This document shows positions 9,117 through 18,047 of a stretch of DNA of 64,000 bases, piece by piece. The DNA is from an uncultured Actinobaculum sp. GTDB taxonomy: Bacteria > Actinomycetota > Actinomycetes > Actinomycetales > Actinomycetaceae. Where the stretch lies: assembly GCA_938020505.1 (NCBI GenBank), contig CALIHR010000027.1, forward strand, positions 71,829 to 135,828. The letters are read 5' to 3'. The notes beneath the pieces were generated by a model that searched no databases, had not been told where the DNA came from, and saw only the letters and a list, made by a program, of their open reading frames with translations. The translations under genes were made by a program, and so were the position numbers. Positions within the stretch are counted from its first letter, which is position 1. Every line of letters starts with the position of its first letter.

Positions 9117-9222
9117 GTCTGCCTTTCGTAGGTGTCGAGAAATGAACGCGCGCGAGGGGTTCCGCTATTCCCGACGCCGAGGCCCGGCTTCCGCACGCCT
9201 CCGCAGCGGGGCGCGCCGTCCG

Positions 9223-11688
9223 TCACTCGACGGTGATCTCCGAAATGTCGAGCCTGTACTTCTTGGCGGTCTCCTTGGACAGCTCGGGGAACCAGAGGAT
9301 GACGGTGTCGGTGGCCACCGATTCCGAAGCTGAAAGGGTCAATCCCGGCTTGAGCCCGCCTTCGGCGACGACGTCGCCGCTGTTGGGCGAAGACTCCGAG
9401 GAGTTGCGCCACTCGACCTTCCCCCCTGAAAGCTTGGATTCGATCTTGACCGAGGTCACTTTCGCCTTGCTCGAAAGCTTGATGGCCAAGCCGATCCCTT
9501 CTTTGCTCCCGTTGTAGGAGGCGTCCCCGTACCACCAAGACTGCCACGAGGTTGAGGTCTTTCGATCCGTCAGATACCGGATCTGAGAGGGATTGTCCTG
9601 CTCGTTGACTGTGGACGGCTCCATCTGGGCGCCGTAGGGGTTGAGGAGGGAAACGCTCGAGACGCTCGGTTGGGGAAGTTTGTCCGGGTCCTCCTTCTTC
9701 GTCGGGCTCTCGGTCGGCTTCTTGGCGCTGCTTGGAGCTTTGGTCGGCTCCAGCGACTTCGTGGCCGTGGGCTTGGTCGTGGAAACGCTCGTCGGGGAGA
9801 AGAACTTGAAAACCGCCCAGGCGCCGACGACGAGGATGAGCACCAGAGCGAGCGTCACAACGACCTTCGAGGGATTGTAGAGCGGCCTGTCAATCTCCTC
9901 CCCGGCCAGATTTGCGGGAGAAAGCGGCTCCTCCGGCTGGACGCCGAGAAGCCAGGGGTCTTCCTGGGCCGCGGAAGCCGTTTGACCTGCCGGAGCCGGG
10001 CGGCCGGACGCCTTCGCCGGGCCGCCCGAGGAGACGGGCATGCGAACCGTGGCCGCCTCCGCCGCATTGCCCGAATGAGGCAGGAACGACGGCGGCATTT
10101 CGGAGGCCTCCTCCGTTTTCGCCGCCGAGGATCCGCCCTTCCCTTTGATGCGGTTCGCTTCCGCTGCGGCATGGTCCTTGGCGTGCCTATCCGCCGACTG
10201 CCCTGCGCGCATTGCGGCGCCGCTCCCCGCGTCCGCCTTCCGTTTTCCCTCCTCGGCAAAGGCGGCCCCGTCGGCGGCGGAAGAGCCGGAGGGCTTTGCC
10301 GCGGTCCGAGCCGCTTCTGCGGCGGGATCGGGAGCATTGGCCGCCCGCAAAGATTCGGAAGGATCGGTTGCCTGCAAAGACACCGCCGTCTGCGGAAGCT
10401 CGACTCGAGTCTCCGAAAGCTCGGCTTGCCGCGCCGCGTCGGCGCTCGCCTTCTTCTTTCCCTGCGCGGGCTTCTTCTTGCCGCCCTGAGCCTTCTTCTT
10501 TCCCTGCGGCGCCTTTTTGCTTTCAGCTGTCTTCTTGTCCCGCTTGTCCTGCGCCGCTGCGGTTTCGATCGTCTCGTCCTCGGAGGCCTCGGGGCCGTCC
10601 GCGATACTCACGTAGTCCCCCTCGGGGGCGTCGCCGAAGTCTTCGGGACGGAAGATGGCGGTGGCCGAGGGGTCGACCGCCTCGGGGTGCTCCTCCGCAA
10701 AAGCGCCCAGACTCGACCATTTCGGCTTCATGCCGCCGGACTTGACGGACTTGTCGGAAAGGGGGTCGACGTCGCCCTGCGCAGAGCCGGTTCCGCTCGG
10801 GGTCGCCGGCCCGGCGACGGACTGCTCGCCGCCCCGATCGCCCCGGTCCGCGCCTGCCTCCGCCGATGCGCGGTCGGAACCTTTCGTCGCGGCCGACTCG
10901 GCCGACGGCGAGGCCGACTTGCCTGACGCGCTTGCCGAGGGGAACTCCGAGGGCTCGACGGCGCCCCAGGGGGCGAGCTCGCGAACAAGGTCAGCCGGGG
11001 ACAGCGCCCCCAATCCTCGGAGCTCTCTCGTGCACGTGCTGCGCAGCGCTCCGGGCAGACTGCCGTTTTCGGCGGCGGACCGCAGGACGGCGTCGGCCTT
11101 GGACTGCCCGTCTCCGGTGAGAAGCCGGGCCAGGAGAACAGCGATTCCCCGAGACTCCATGCGGTCTGCCTGAGAGCTGGACATCGAATCCGCGCGAAGG
11201 TTGGCCAACGCCGCCTCGACGCCCAACCCGTCGATGAAGACCTCGCCCAAAACGCCCACCCGAATGTGCTGGGGCGTCAGCTGAAGGTGGCGGACCCCTC
11301 TGGCTCGCGCCGAGTTCAGCGCGCTCGCGACTTCGCCCGTGAGCGCCTGCGCCTGGTCGGGGTCGAAGGGGACGCCGTGCAGATAGGCGGACAGCGGCGT
11401 CCCGAGCGGGATTTCGGTGGCCACGTAGTGGGCGGCGGGGTCCTCGCCGACGGAGATGATGCGCACGACGTGCGGGTCGTCGATGAGCGAGCTGCGCCTC
11501 GCCGCGTCGAGCACCTCGCTCGCATTCGGGTTGTCGGGGTCCAACGCGAGGATGCGCAGCGAGGTCCCGAGCAGCGTGTCGACCACGTTCCATGCTCGAA
11601 CGCCGGGATACGGCGGCTGCTCAGGGAACGGCTCGGTGAGCCTGTAGCGGCCGGCGATCACTTGGCCGGCCTGGGCGAAGCTATTCAT
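9223..11688 (-). CDS. Membrane pseudokinase with C-terminal discoidin-like domain (MviN-associated type)
   Basis: An 821-residue protein with a cytoplasmic kinase-like domain at about 1-250, a long disordered Ala/Ser/Lys-rich linker (with GKKKAQGGKKKPAQGKKK), one membrane segment at about 609-632, a Thr/Pro-rich stretch, and an extracellular galactose-binding/discoidin-like domain from about 675 to the end. The kinase domain lacks catalytic residues: the usual VAIK Lys region reads LRILALDP, HRD is replaced by LQLTPQHIRV, and DFG by DGLG. In mycobacteria the equivalent pseudokinase is fused to the lipid II flippase MurJ and recruits FhaA to control peptidoglycan synthesis. Here the MurJ part is absent and the next gene upstream is DUF6049. 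Role in cell-wall control is inference from homology and position. Confidence 0.85.
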   Translation of the reverse strand: MNSFAQAGQVIAGRYRLTEPFPEQPPYPGVRAWNVVDTLLGTSLRILALDPDNPNASEVLDAARRSSLIDDPHVVRIISVGEDPAAHYVATEIPLGTPLSAYLHGVPFDPDQAQALTGEVASALNSARARGVRHLQLTPQHIRVGVLGEVFIDGLGVEAALANLRADSMSSSQADRMESRGIAVLLARLLTGDGQSKADAVLRSAAENGSLPGALRSTCTRELRGLGALSPADLVRELAPWGAVEPSEFPSASASGKSASPSAESAATKGSDRASAEAGADRGDRGGEQSVAGPATPSGTGSAQGDVDPLSDKSVKSGGMKPKWSSLGAFAEEHPEAVDPSATAIFRPEDFGDAPEGDYVSIADGPEASEDETIETAAAQDKRDKKTAESKKAPQGKKKAQGGKKKPAQGKKKASADAARQAELSETRVELPQTAVSLQATDPSESLRAANAPDPAAEAARTAAKPSGSSAADGAAFAEEGKRKADAGSGAAMRAGQSADRHAKDHAAAEANRIKGKGGSSAAKTEEASEMPPSFLPHSGNAAEAATVRMPVSSGGPAKASGRPAPAGQTASAAQEDPWLLGVQPEEPLSPANLAGEEIDRPLYNPSKVVVTLALVLILVVGAWAVFKFFSPTSVSTTKPTATKSLEPTKAPSSAKKPTESPTKKEDPDKLPQPSVSSVSLLNPYGAQMEPSTVNEQDNPSQIRYLTDRKTSTSWQSWWYGDASYNGSKEGIGLAIKLSSKAKVTSVKIESKLSGGKVEWRNSSESSPNSGDVVAEGGLKPGLTLSASESVATDTVILWFPELSKETAKKYRLDISEITVE

Positions 11689-11808
11689 GACACTCCCTTC
11701 GTGGACACGCGCGAGAACTCCAAACCACGTGTGCGACGCCGTCCATATTACCGGGCAAACTTGATAGGGTCAGGCTCGCCTTGCCAGAGGATTCGAGGTG
11801 AATTCCCT

Positions 11809-14277
11809 TCACGTAGCCTCCTTTGCGGCGGCTGCCCTTTCAGCGGCCTCTCTACGTGCCTTACGGACTTCTTCGGGGCTGAATGAGCGCGAACGGCGTC
11901 CCTTGCGAAGCGATTTGACGGTGCCGACGATGAGGAGCGTGAGAAAGAAAGCCAAGAAAACACCGGTTCCGATGTTTTCCCAGTCGGAACGCACACGAGT
12001 TTGTAGCGACTTCGTCACACCCACAGAGGCCCCCGCCTCGTTGAGGATCCTGACGTCGGCGGTTATGTTTCCGGAGCCGAAGGCCCTGACCGGAATGAGG
12101 ACCTTGGTCGAGGAGCTGGGCGCGAGAGTCGCCTTGACCTTCTTGCCGGCTTTCAAACGCGGGTCGCGCGAGTGCAATTCGACCCAGACGGTGACCGACA
12201 CCGGCAGGGAGTTGCCCACATGAATCGGGATCTCCGATTTTGTGGAGATGATGTTGATCGTCGAGGACCGTTCGGCCGCGATGCTCTTGAGGAAGATCCG
12301 TCCGTCGGCTTCGTAGGCCTTGAGGACTTCCGTCCGAGAGTCCCTCGAAGCCCGCCAGGCGACGCCGGTCAGCGAATAGGCGCGGGCCGTGACCGTCTGA
12401 TTGAGCAGCGCTTTGTTCCCCGAGATCTCCACGATCGCGTCAAAGTTCTTCCGCGCCGAGTCGATGCGCTCGAGTTCCTTGCGGGTGAGCATCCCCGTCG
12501 GCGAGCGATACTCCGGCAGCGAGCTTCGAGCCACCGTCGACGGGCTTTGGTCGAAGGCGCCGCTCACGGTGGTCGGCGCCACCCACGGCGCCGACATCAG
12601 GGCCCGGACCGTTTCGCCCATGTTCTCCGGGCTGAGGGCGCTGTCCGTCGAGGCCTTCGCCGGATCGCCCTGCCCGAGGTAGGGCATGCCCGCGCGGTCC
12701 CCTTCTATCAAAGTGACTCGGGACGTGCTCGGCCGCTCCCTGTAGGTGGCCGCTGACAGACCGAGCACGAGCTGGCGGGCGTCCAAAGCGTCGAGGGTCT
12801 CCGATCCCGACGGGGTCGAGTCGGCGTCGGCGTTGTCGGGGAGAGTTCCGGAGAACGCGGCGCTCATGGCGGTGTCCGACGCCAGGGCGGCGGTCGATGT
12901 GCCCGGAAGCCGCATCCGCGCCGACGGGGTGGTTCCTTTGCCCCTGATCGGAGTCTGATTGCCCGAGAGCACCGCGGGGCCGCCGCCCGCGCTGGCAAGG
13001 CCGGTGGCAGTCAGCGAATCGGTCTGCGGCGGCAAAAGGGCGATGTCGGTGCGCGGGGCGTCGATGTTCAGCCTCGCGGAGATGTCGTCGGAGACCCTCG
13101 ACGCGAGGGCCTTTTCCGCATCGAGGTGGGCTTTGGCGCACGAGTTGAGCTCGCCGGCGTCGTCGCAGCCGTGCATCCTTGCGGCGACGTCGGAATCCCC
13201 CGGCGCCGTGAGAATGAGCTGGGTGGCGCGCTCGCGGGAGAAGGAGGCGAGCGCCTTGGTCAGATCCGCGCCGGCGACGTCGGCGATGAGCGGGTCGAGG
13301 GCGAGCGTCACGCCGGGCGCCGAAAGCTCCTTGACCGCCCGGGGGATTCTTTCTGGGACCGTCGGCGTGCGGTGCTCCGCCTGCGACTTCACGGAAGGAT
13401 TCGAGGCGATTTCGGCGGGGGAAGACGTGAGCGGAATGAGTGCGGCCGTCGGCATCGGCGTCACCGGGGCCGTGGGCGCCATGACGACGATCGAGCGGTC
13501 TTTGACCCGTCTCTCGCCGATCGTCGCAGAGACTTCGACTCCTCGCGGCCCCCAGTCTTCGTCCGTTGCGCCCCACGGCAGCATGGAGCGCCGGACGGTG
13601 AAGGTCAGCGTCGTCGTCGAGCCGGCGGGGACGACGACGGAGTCTTTGCGCTCGACGAGCGTCTCCATGCCCGCCGAGCCTCGGGCGGACCCGGATCCAT
13701 GGAGGAATGCGAGCACCTGCGAACGCGATCCCGGGACGTTCTTTTGAGCGACGAGCTTCGAGGCCGAGACCGTGATCGGCGTCGAGCTCGGGTTCTTCAC
13801 CTCCGCTGAAACGTTGAGATCCTCGTTGGGCTGGAGAATCGGAGAGCCCACGGAGGTTATCCGAACGGTCGGCTGCGCCTTTCTCTCCGCCGGGACGGTC
13901 GAGGAGGGCCTGCCGATTCGCGCCGGGGCCGACTCCGAGCGGGCATTCGAGGCTAGGCCGCGGCCCGAGGCTGTGCCCGCATTCGAAAGGTGAGCGCTTG
14001 ACGCGGCGTGTGCGCTCGAAGCCGTGTGCGCGATTGGCGCCGGACGGGCGCCCGACGCCGTTTGCGCGTCGGAGGCCGGAGCGGCGAAGGCGCAGGAGAG
14101 GCAGACGAGCGCAGCCAGGAAGGCCGACATCCATCGTCCTCCGCGCGACCCGCCTTTCGCGTTGTCCGCAACTTCAGCCTTGTGCGCCGCTTTCGCGTTG
14201 TGGAGGCCTTTCGCCTTGTCCGCAGCCTTCGCGTCGCCGAAGCCCGTCATTCTGCTCATGCCTTTCACGTCAATCAC
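11809..14277 (-). CDS. DUF6049 family cell-envelope protein
   Basis: An 822-residue secreted/anchored protein equivalent in position to mycobacterial Rv3909. A hydrophobic segment at about 50-66 (SAFLAALVCLSCAFAA) is the signal, followed by a low-complexity Ala/Ser stretch, a large extracellular region with beta-rich segments (a VRITSVGSPILQPNEDLNVS domain near its start), and one C-terminal membrane segment at about 764-783 with a basic cytoplasmic tail. The GTG at 14277 overlaps the NUDIX stop by 8 bp, giving a long 48-residue N-region with Lys/Ala repeats before the signal; an internal ATG at about 14130 (MSAFLAALV) would give a normal signal peptide, so the start is uncertain. The molecular function of the family is unknown; it co-occurs with murJ. 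Confidence 0.82.
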   Translation of the reverse strand: MIDVKGMSRMTGFGDAKAADKAKGLHNAKAAHKAEVADNAKGGSRGGRWMSAFLAALVCLSCAFAAPASDAQTASGARPAPIAHTASSAHAASSAHLSNAGTASGRGLASNARSESAPARIGRPSSTVPAERKAQPTVRITSVGSPILQPNEDLNVSAEVKNPSSTPITVSASKLVAQKNVPGSRSQVLAFLHGSGSARGSAGMETLVERKDSVVVPAGSTTTLTFTVRRSMLPWGATDEDWGPRGVEVSATIGERRVKDRSIVVMAPTAPVTPMPTAALIPLTSSPAEIASNPSVKSQAEHRTPTVPERIPRAVKELSAPGVTLALDPLIADVAGADLTKALASFSRERATQLILTAPGDSDVAARMHGCDDAGELNSCAKAHLDAEKALASRVSDDISARLNIDAPRTDIALLPPQTDSLTATGLASAGGGPAVLSGNQTPIRGKGTTPSARMRLPGTSTAALASDTAMSAAFSGTLPDNADADSTPSGSETLDALDARQLVLGLSAATYRERPSTSRVTLIEGDRAGMPYLGQGDPAKASTDSALSPENMGETVRALMSAPWVAPTTVSGAFDQSPSTVARSSLPEYRSPTGMLTRKELERIDSARKNFDAIVEISGNKALLNQTVTARAYSLTGVAWRASRDSRTEVLKAYEADGRIFLKSIAAERSSTINIISTKSEIPIHVGNSLPVSVTVWVELHSRDPRLKAGKKVKATLAPSSSTKVLIPVRAFGSGNITADVRILNEAGASVGVTKSLQTRVRSDWENIGTGVFLAFFLTLLIVGTVKSLRKGRRSRSFSPEEVRKARREAAERAAAAKEAT

Positions 14278-14800
14278 GCCCCGAAAGGATGGCGCGCGCG
14301 GCGGCTACGATTCGGCGCTCGTTCGGGTAGGCGAGGCGCGAGCCGACTTTGTCGATGCGGACCCACTCGACTTTCTCAGCTTCCTGATCGGGGTCGTTCT
14401 CCGTTGTGAGAATGCCCGACAGCGCCTCGAGGAGGAAGTGATGGACCACTTTGTGGACGCGGCGGTCGGCGCCCGAGAACCAGTAGTCGATGCTCGCCAA
14501 ATGGGTGAGAACCCTTCCGGATATGCCGGTCTCCTCCGAAACTTCCCGCACGGCGGCTTCCTCCGGGGTCTCGGTTCCTTCCAAATGGCCCTTGGGAAGG
14601 CACCATTCCAGGCGGCCGCCCCTGTTGCGGCGTGCAATGACGGCGACGTAAGCCCATCCGTCTTTGACGGACAGGACCACGCCGCCCGCGCTCGTCTCAT
14701 TCACCACGGGATAAGGATGGTGGATGGCGGAAACGGCCCGGGGCGTGCGCTTGCGCCGATGCCGTTCCGTCGGCGAGGGCCGCGGTGCTGATGTCGACAT
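14270..14800 (-). CDS. NUDIX hydrolase (MutT4-like)
   Basis: A 176-residue NUDIX pyrophosphohydrolase. The full Nudix box GHLEGTETPEEAAVREVSEE is at about 67-90 and fits Gx5Ex7REVxEExG with all metal-binding glutamates. The ATG at 14800 (MSTSAPRPS) is preferred over a start 93 codons further upstream that would run across the divergent pcnA gene. Divergent pairing with pcnA and downstream DUF6049 is the conserved actinobacterial arrangement. The substrate is not predictable; mycobacterial MutT4 acts on nucleotide derivatives. Confidence 0.88.
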   Translation of the reverse strand: MSTSAPRPSPTERHRRKRTPRAVSAIHHPYPVVNETSAGGVVLSVKDGWAYVAVIARRNRGGRLEWCLPKGHLEGTETPEEAAVREVSEETGISGRVLTHLASIDYWFSGADRRVHKVVHHFLLEALSGILTTENDPDQEAEKVEWVRIDKVGSRLAYPNERRIVAAARAILSGRD

Positions 14801-14866
14801 GTTTCTCACGTAGGTTATGGCGCACCGGAAGTATGCAGAGACGATCGAACATGGCACCCTTATAAG

Positions 14867-16456
14867 GTGCAACGCGTGAATCCCTCCTACGAACCGATAC
14901 ACAATGCGGCGACGACCGGAGTTAACCGCCGGGCTCTCCTCCTTGCTCAGGGGCATAAGACCCTTGGGTCCCTCCCTCCGGCCATCGATGAACTGGGATC
15001 CATTTTCGCAGATGCAGGGCACGAAGTGGCACTCGTGGGAGGGCCGGTCCGCGACGCCTTCCTCGGATTGCCCATTCACGACTTCGATTTGACGACGTCG
15101 GCGCCCCCTGAAATCACCGAGAAGCTCCTCTCGTCATGGGGCGCAGCCACCTGGGACGTCGGCCGAGAGTTCGGCACGATAGGATCCGTCCGCGACGACA
15201 TGACTGTGGAGGTGACCACGTATCGGTCTGACTCCTACGAGGTCGGCTCGCGCAAGCCGAAGGTCGACTTCGGCCGCACTCTGGAAGGCGACCTCTCCCG
15301 GCGCGACTTCACCGTCAACGCCATGGCCGTCCGGCTTCCCGAGCTCGAGCTGGTCGACCCGTGCGGCGGCCTCGGCGACCTCGTCGGCGGGATTCTGAGA
15401 ACCCCCGTCACGGCGGTCCAGTCCTTTGACGACGACCCCCTGCGGATCATGCGCGCGGCCCGCTTCGCCGCGCAGCTGGGCTTCGACGTCGGCGAGGACG
15501 TCATGTCCGCCATGGCCGAGATGGCCGAGCGCCTCGCGATCGTCTCCGCCGAGCGGATCCGGGCCGAGCTCGAAAGGCTCATGCTCTCGCCTGCGCCGCG
15601 CCGGGGAATCGAGCTGCTCGTCTACACGGGCGTGGCCGACGTCGTCCTTCCCGAGATCGCCCTGCTGCGCGACACCGTGGACGAGCACAGGCGCCACAAG
15701 GACGTTTACGAGCACACGCTCACCGTCGTCGACCAGGCGATCGCCCTCGAGGACCCGGCGTCCAAGAAGGAGTACGAGGCGTACCTTCTGGGAGGCGAGC
15801 TTGCGGGCCCCGACCTCACGCTGCGGCTGGCCGCCCTTTTCCACGACGTCGGCAAGCCGCGCACAAGGCGTTTCGAGAAGGACGGATCGGTCACGTTCCG
15901 GGCCCACGACGTCGTCGGCGCGCGCATGGCTGCCAAGCGGATGGCGGCGCTGCGCTTCGACAAGCAGACGGAGAGGGACGTGGCCAGGCTCGTCGAACTT
16001 CACCTGCGCGCCTTTGGATTCTCGGAGGCCGGGTGGACCGATTCGGCCGTGCGCCGTTTCGTGCGCGACGCCGGGGGTCTTCTTCCGCGTCTCATGCGCC
16101 TGATTCGCGCGGACGTGACGTCCCAGAACCGCCGCAAGGTCGGCAGGCTCCAGGCGGGCAACGACGAGCTCGCGGCGCGTATCCGCGACCTCGCCGAGCA
16201 GGAGGCGCTCGACGCCATCCGCCCCGACCTGGACGGCGCCCGCATCATGGACATTCTCGGCCTCAAGCCCGGGCCCGAAGTCGGCGCCGCCCGCAATTAC
16301 CTTCTCGACCTCCGCCTCGACGAGGGCCCTCTCGGCGAGGAGGAAGCCGAACGCCGCCTGCTGGCCTGGTGGGCCGAGCGGAACTCCGGCGCGAGGGAGT
16401 CCGCTCCAACCGCGGACTCCGCTCCGGCCGTAGGCTCCGCTTCGAGCGAGACGTGA
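14867..16456 (+). CDS. pcnA: CCA tRNA nucleotidyltransferase
   Basis: A class II nucleotidyltransferase/HD protein of 529 residues that adds or repairs the 3' CCA of tRNAs. The catalytic head motif LVGGPVRDAFLG near 56-67 is followed by HDFDLTT with the metal-binding aspartates, then RRDFTVNAMA and the RRAARFAAQ-like neck (IMRAARFAAQLG). A C-terminal HD domain carries LAALFHDVGKPRTRR near 319-333. GTG at 14867 is the likely start, with another GTG three codons on. It ends in a Ser/Ala-rich tail and its TGA overlaps the GTG of the next gene. Confidence 0.95.
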   Translation: MQRVNPSYEPIHNAATTGVNRRALLLAQGHKTLGSLPPAIDELGSIFADAGHEVALVGGPVRDAFLGLPIHDFDLTTSAPPEITEKLLSSWGAATWDVGREFGTIGSVRDDMTVEVTTYRSDSYEVGSRKPKVDFGRTLEGDLSRRDFTVNAMAVRLPELELVDPCGGLGDLVGGILRTPVTAVQSFDDDPLRIMRAARFAAQLGFDVGEDVMSAMAEMAERLAIVSAERIRAELERLMLSPAPRRGIELLVYTGVADVVLPEIALLRDTVDEHRRHKDVYEHTLTVVDQAIALEDPASKKEYEAYLLGGELAGPDLTLRLAALFHDVGKPRTRRFEKDGSVTFRAHDVVGARMAAKRMAALRFDKQTERDVARLVELHLRAFGFSEAGWTDSAVRRFVRDAGGLLPRLMRLIRADVTSQNRRKVGRLQAGNDELAARIRDLAEQEALDAIRPDLDGARIMDILGLKPGPEVGAARNYLLDLRLDEGPLGEEEAERRLLAWWAERNSGARESAPTADSAPAVGSASSET

Positions 16457-17892
16457 GCGTTCTCAAGGATCTGTCGGCGCTTGCGAAGTCCGCCGGTTTT
16501 CGCAAGCTCTTGGGCGTGCGGCTTGTTTCCCAGGTCGGCGACGGCCTGTTCCAGGCCGGATTGGCCTCCCTGTTTTTCTTCAGCCCGCAGTCCATGACGT
16601 CTGCGGCCGGGGTCGCCGCGGCCATCGTGGTGATGTTCGGCCCGTACAGCCTCGTCGGCCCCTTTTTCGGCCCGCTTCTCGACAGGTGGCGACGTCGCCA
16701 GATCCTCCTGTGCGGAAACGCCGTGCGCTGCCTCCTCGCGCTATGCGTGGCTGCGGCCACGTGGGGATCGGCGGGGATTGGGATCGTCTACGCGCTGACG
16801 CTCTGCGCATTGGGCTTGAGCCGTTTCCTCCTTTCCTGCCTTTCGGCCGGGCTGCCGTCGGTCGTCGGCGAACGCGAGCTCCTGACCGCCAATTCCGTGG
16901 TCCCCACGCTCGGCGGGCTGGCGATGGGGATCGGCGCCGTCGCCGGCTTTCTCATCCGCGTCGTTTTGCCGGAGGGCGCCTCGCGGGACGTCGCCTCGCT
17001 GTTCGTCGCGGCGCTCCTCTACCTCGCCGCCTCCTGCCTGGCGAGCCTCCTGCGTCCCGACCAGCTGGGCCCGAAGCGCGAAGGGCTTGGATCGCAGCCG
17101 GCTTCGCCCTCCTTTCGCTCGACGGTTCGCGATCTCGCCGACGCCGCGGTCTACCTGACCCGCCGGCGGACCCCGGCGTTGGCCCTGGCCACGATGTCCC
17201 TCCATCGATTCGTGTACGAGATGGAATTCATCACGATCATCCTCGTCTCAAGGAACCTCCTCGCCGAGCCGTCCGACGCCGACGCCGGCCTTGCCCACTT
17301 CGGCACGCTTGGCGGAGCGATGGTGGCAGGGCAGTTCGTCGCCGTCGTCCTCACTCCGATTGCGCACGAGAAGATCGCCCCCTGGCAGTGGGTCGTCACA
17401 TGCCTCATCGGCGGATCTGCGGGCCAGGCGACGCTCGTCCTCGCCCCGAGGACGAGCACGCTGGCGGTCGGGGCGTTCCTCGTCGGCCTCGGGGTGCAGG
17501 GCGCGAAGATCGCCGTCGACACCATCGTGCAGTCCGATGCCTCCGACGCCTATCGCGGACGCGCCTTCGCTCTGTACGACGTCTTGTTCAATCTCGGGGT
17601 GTGCGCGGCGGCGGGGGTCGGACTTGTCGCGCTTCCCGACGTCGGATGGTCGCGCGACGTTCAAACGGCGCTGTTCGCGCTTGTCTGGATCCTGGCTCTC
17701 GTCTTCTTCTGGGCCATGGCGCGGCTCGGCGGGAATCCCAGGGACGCAGGCCCTCCTGCGGCAAAACCAGACCCGCCTGCGGGAAAGCCAGGCTCTCATG
17801 CGGCAGGCCTTCCTGCGGGAAAGCCCGGCCCCCAGGAGGGGGAAACTGATCCTCAGGATGAGGAAACAGGCCGCCGGGCGACTGGAGACTGA
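16453..17892 (+). CDS. MFS transporter
   Basis: A 479-residue integral membrane protein with about 12 hydrophobic segments. The N-terminus has the FRKLLGVRLVSQVGDGLFQA pattern common in actinobacterial MFS proteins, followed by a basic loop (LLDRWRRRQILLCGN) that is the MFS loop 2-3 motif. The GTG at 16453 overlaps the pcnA stop by 4 bp (GTGA), so the genes are coupled. The last 45 residues are a Pro/Gly/Lys repeat tail (PAGKPG units) of no obvious function. The substrate is unknown; such proteins next to pcnA are often left unassigned. Confidence 0.85.
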   Translation: MSVLKDLSALAKSAGFRKLLGVRLVSQVGDGLFQAGLASLFFFSPQSMTSAAGVAAAIVVMFGPYSLVGPFFGPLLDRWRRRQILLCGNAVRCLLALCVAAATWGSAGIGIVYALTLCALGLSRFLLSCLSAGLPSVVGERELLTANSVVPTLGGLAMGIGAVAGFLIRVVLPEGASRDVASLFVAALLYLAASCLASLLRPDQLGPKREGLGSQPASPSFRSTVRDLADAAVYLTRRRTPALALATMSLHRFVYEMEFITIILVSRNLLAEPSDADAGLAHFGTLGGAMVAGQFVAVVLTPIAHEKIAPWQWVVTCLIGGSAGQATLVLAPRTSTLAVGAFLVGLGVQGAKIAVDTIVQSDASDAYRGRAFALYDVLFNLGVCAAAGVGLVALPDVGWSRDVQTALFALVWILALVFFWAMARLGGNPRDAGPPAAKPDPPAGKPGSHAAGLPAGKPGPQEGETDPQDEETGRRATGD

Positions 17893-18047
17893 GAAGGGGA
17901 AAGCGAAGCCCCAAGCGGGGAAAGCGAAGCCCAAAAAGCGGCCGAAGAAGTGTGACACGCGCTTGTTTTCGCACATTGACGGCTGTGGCGCGCTGTCCAT
18001 AGGGCAGACTAGATTAGATGTACACGATCGAGGAGGGTAGAGCCTAG

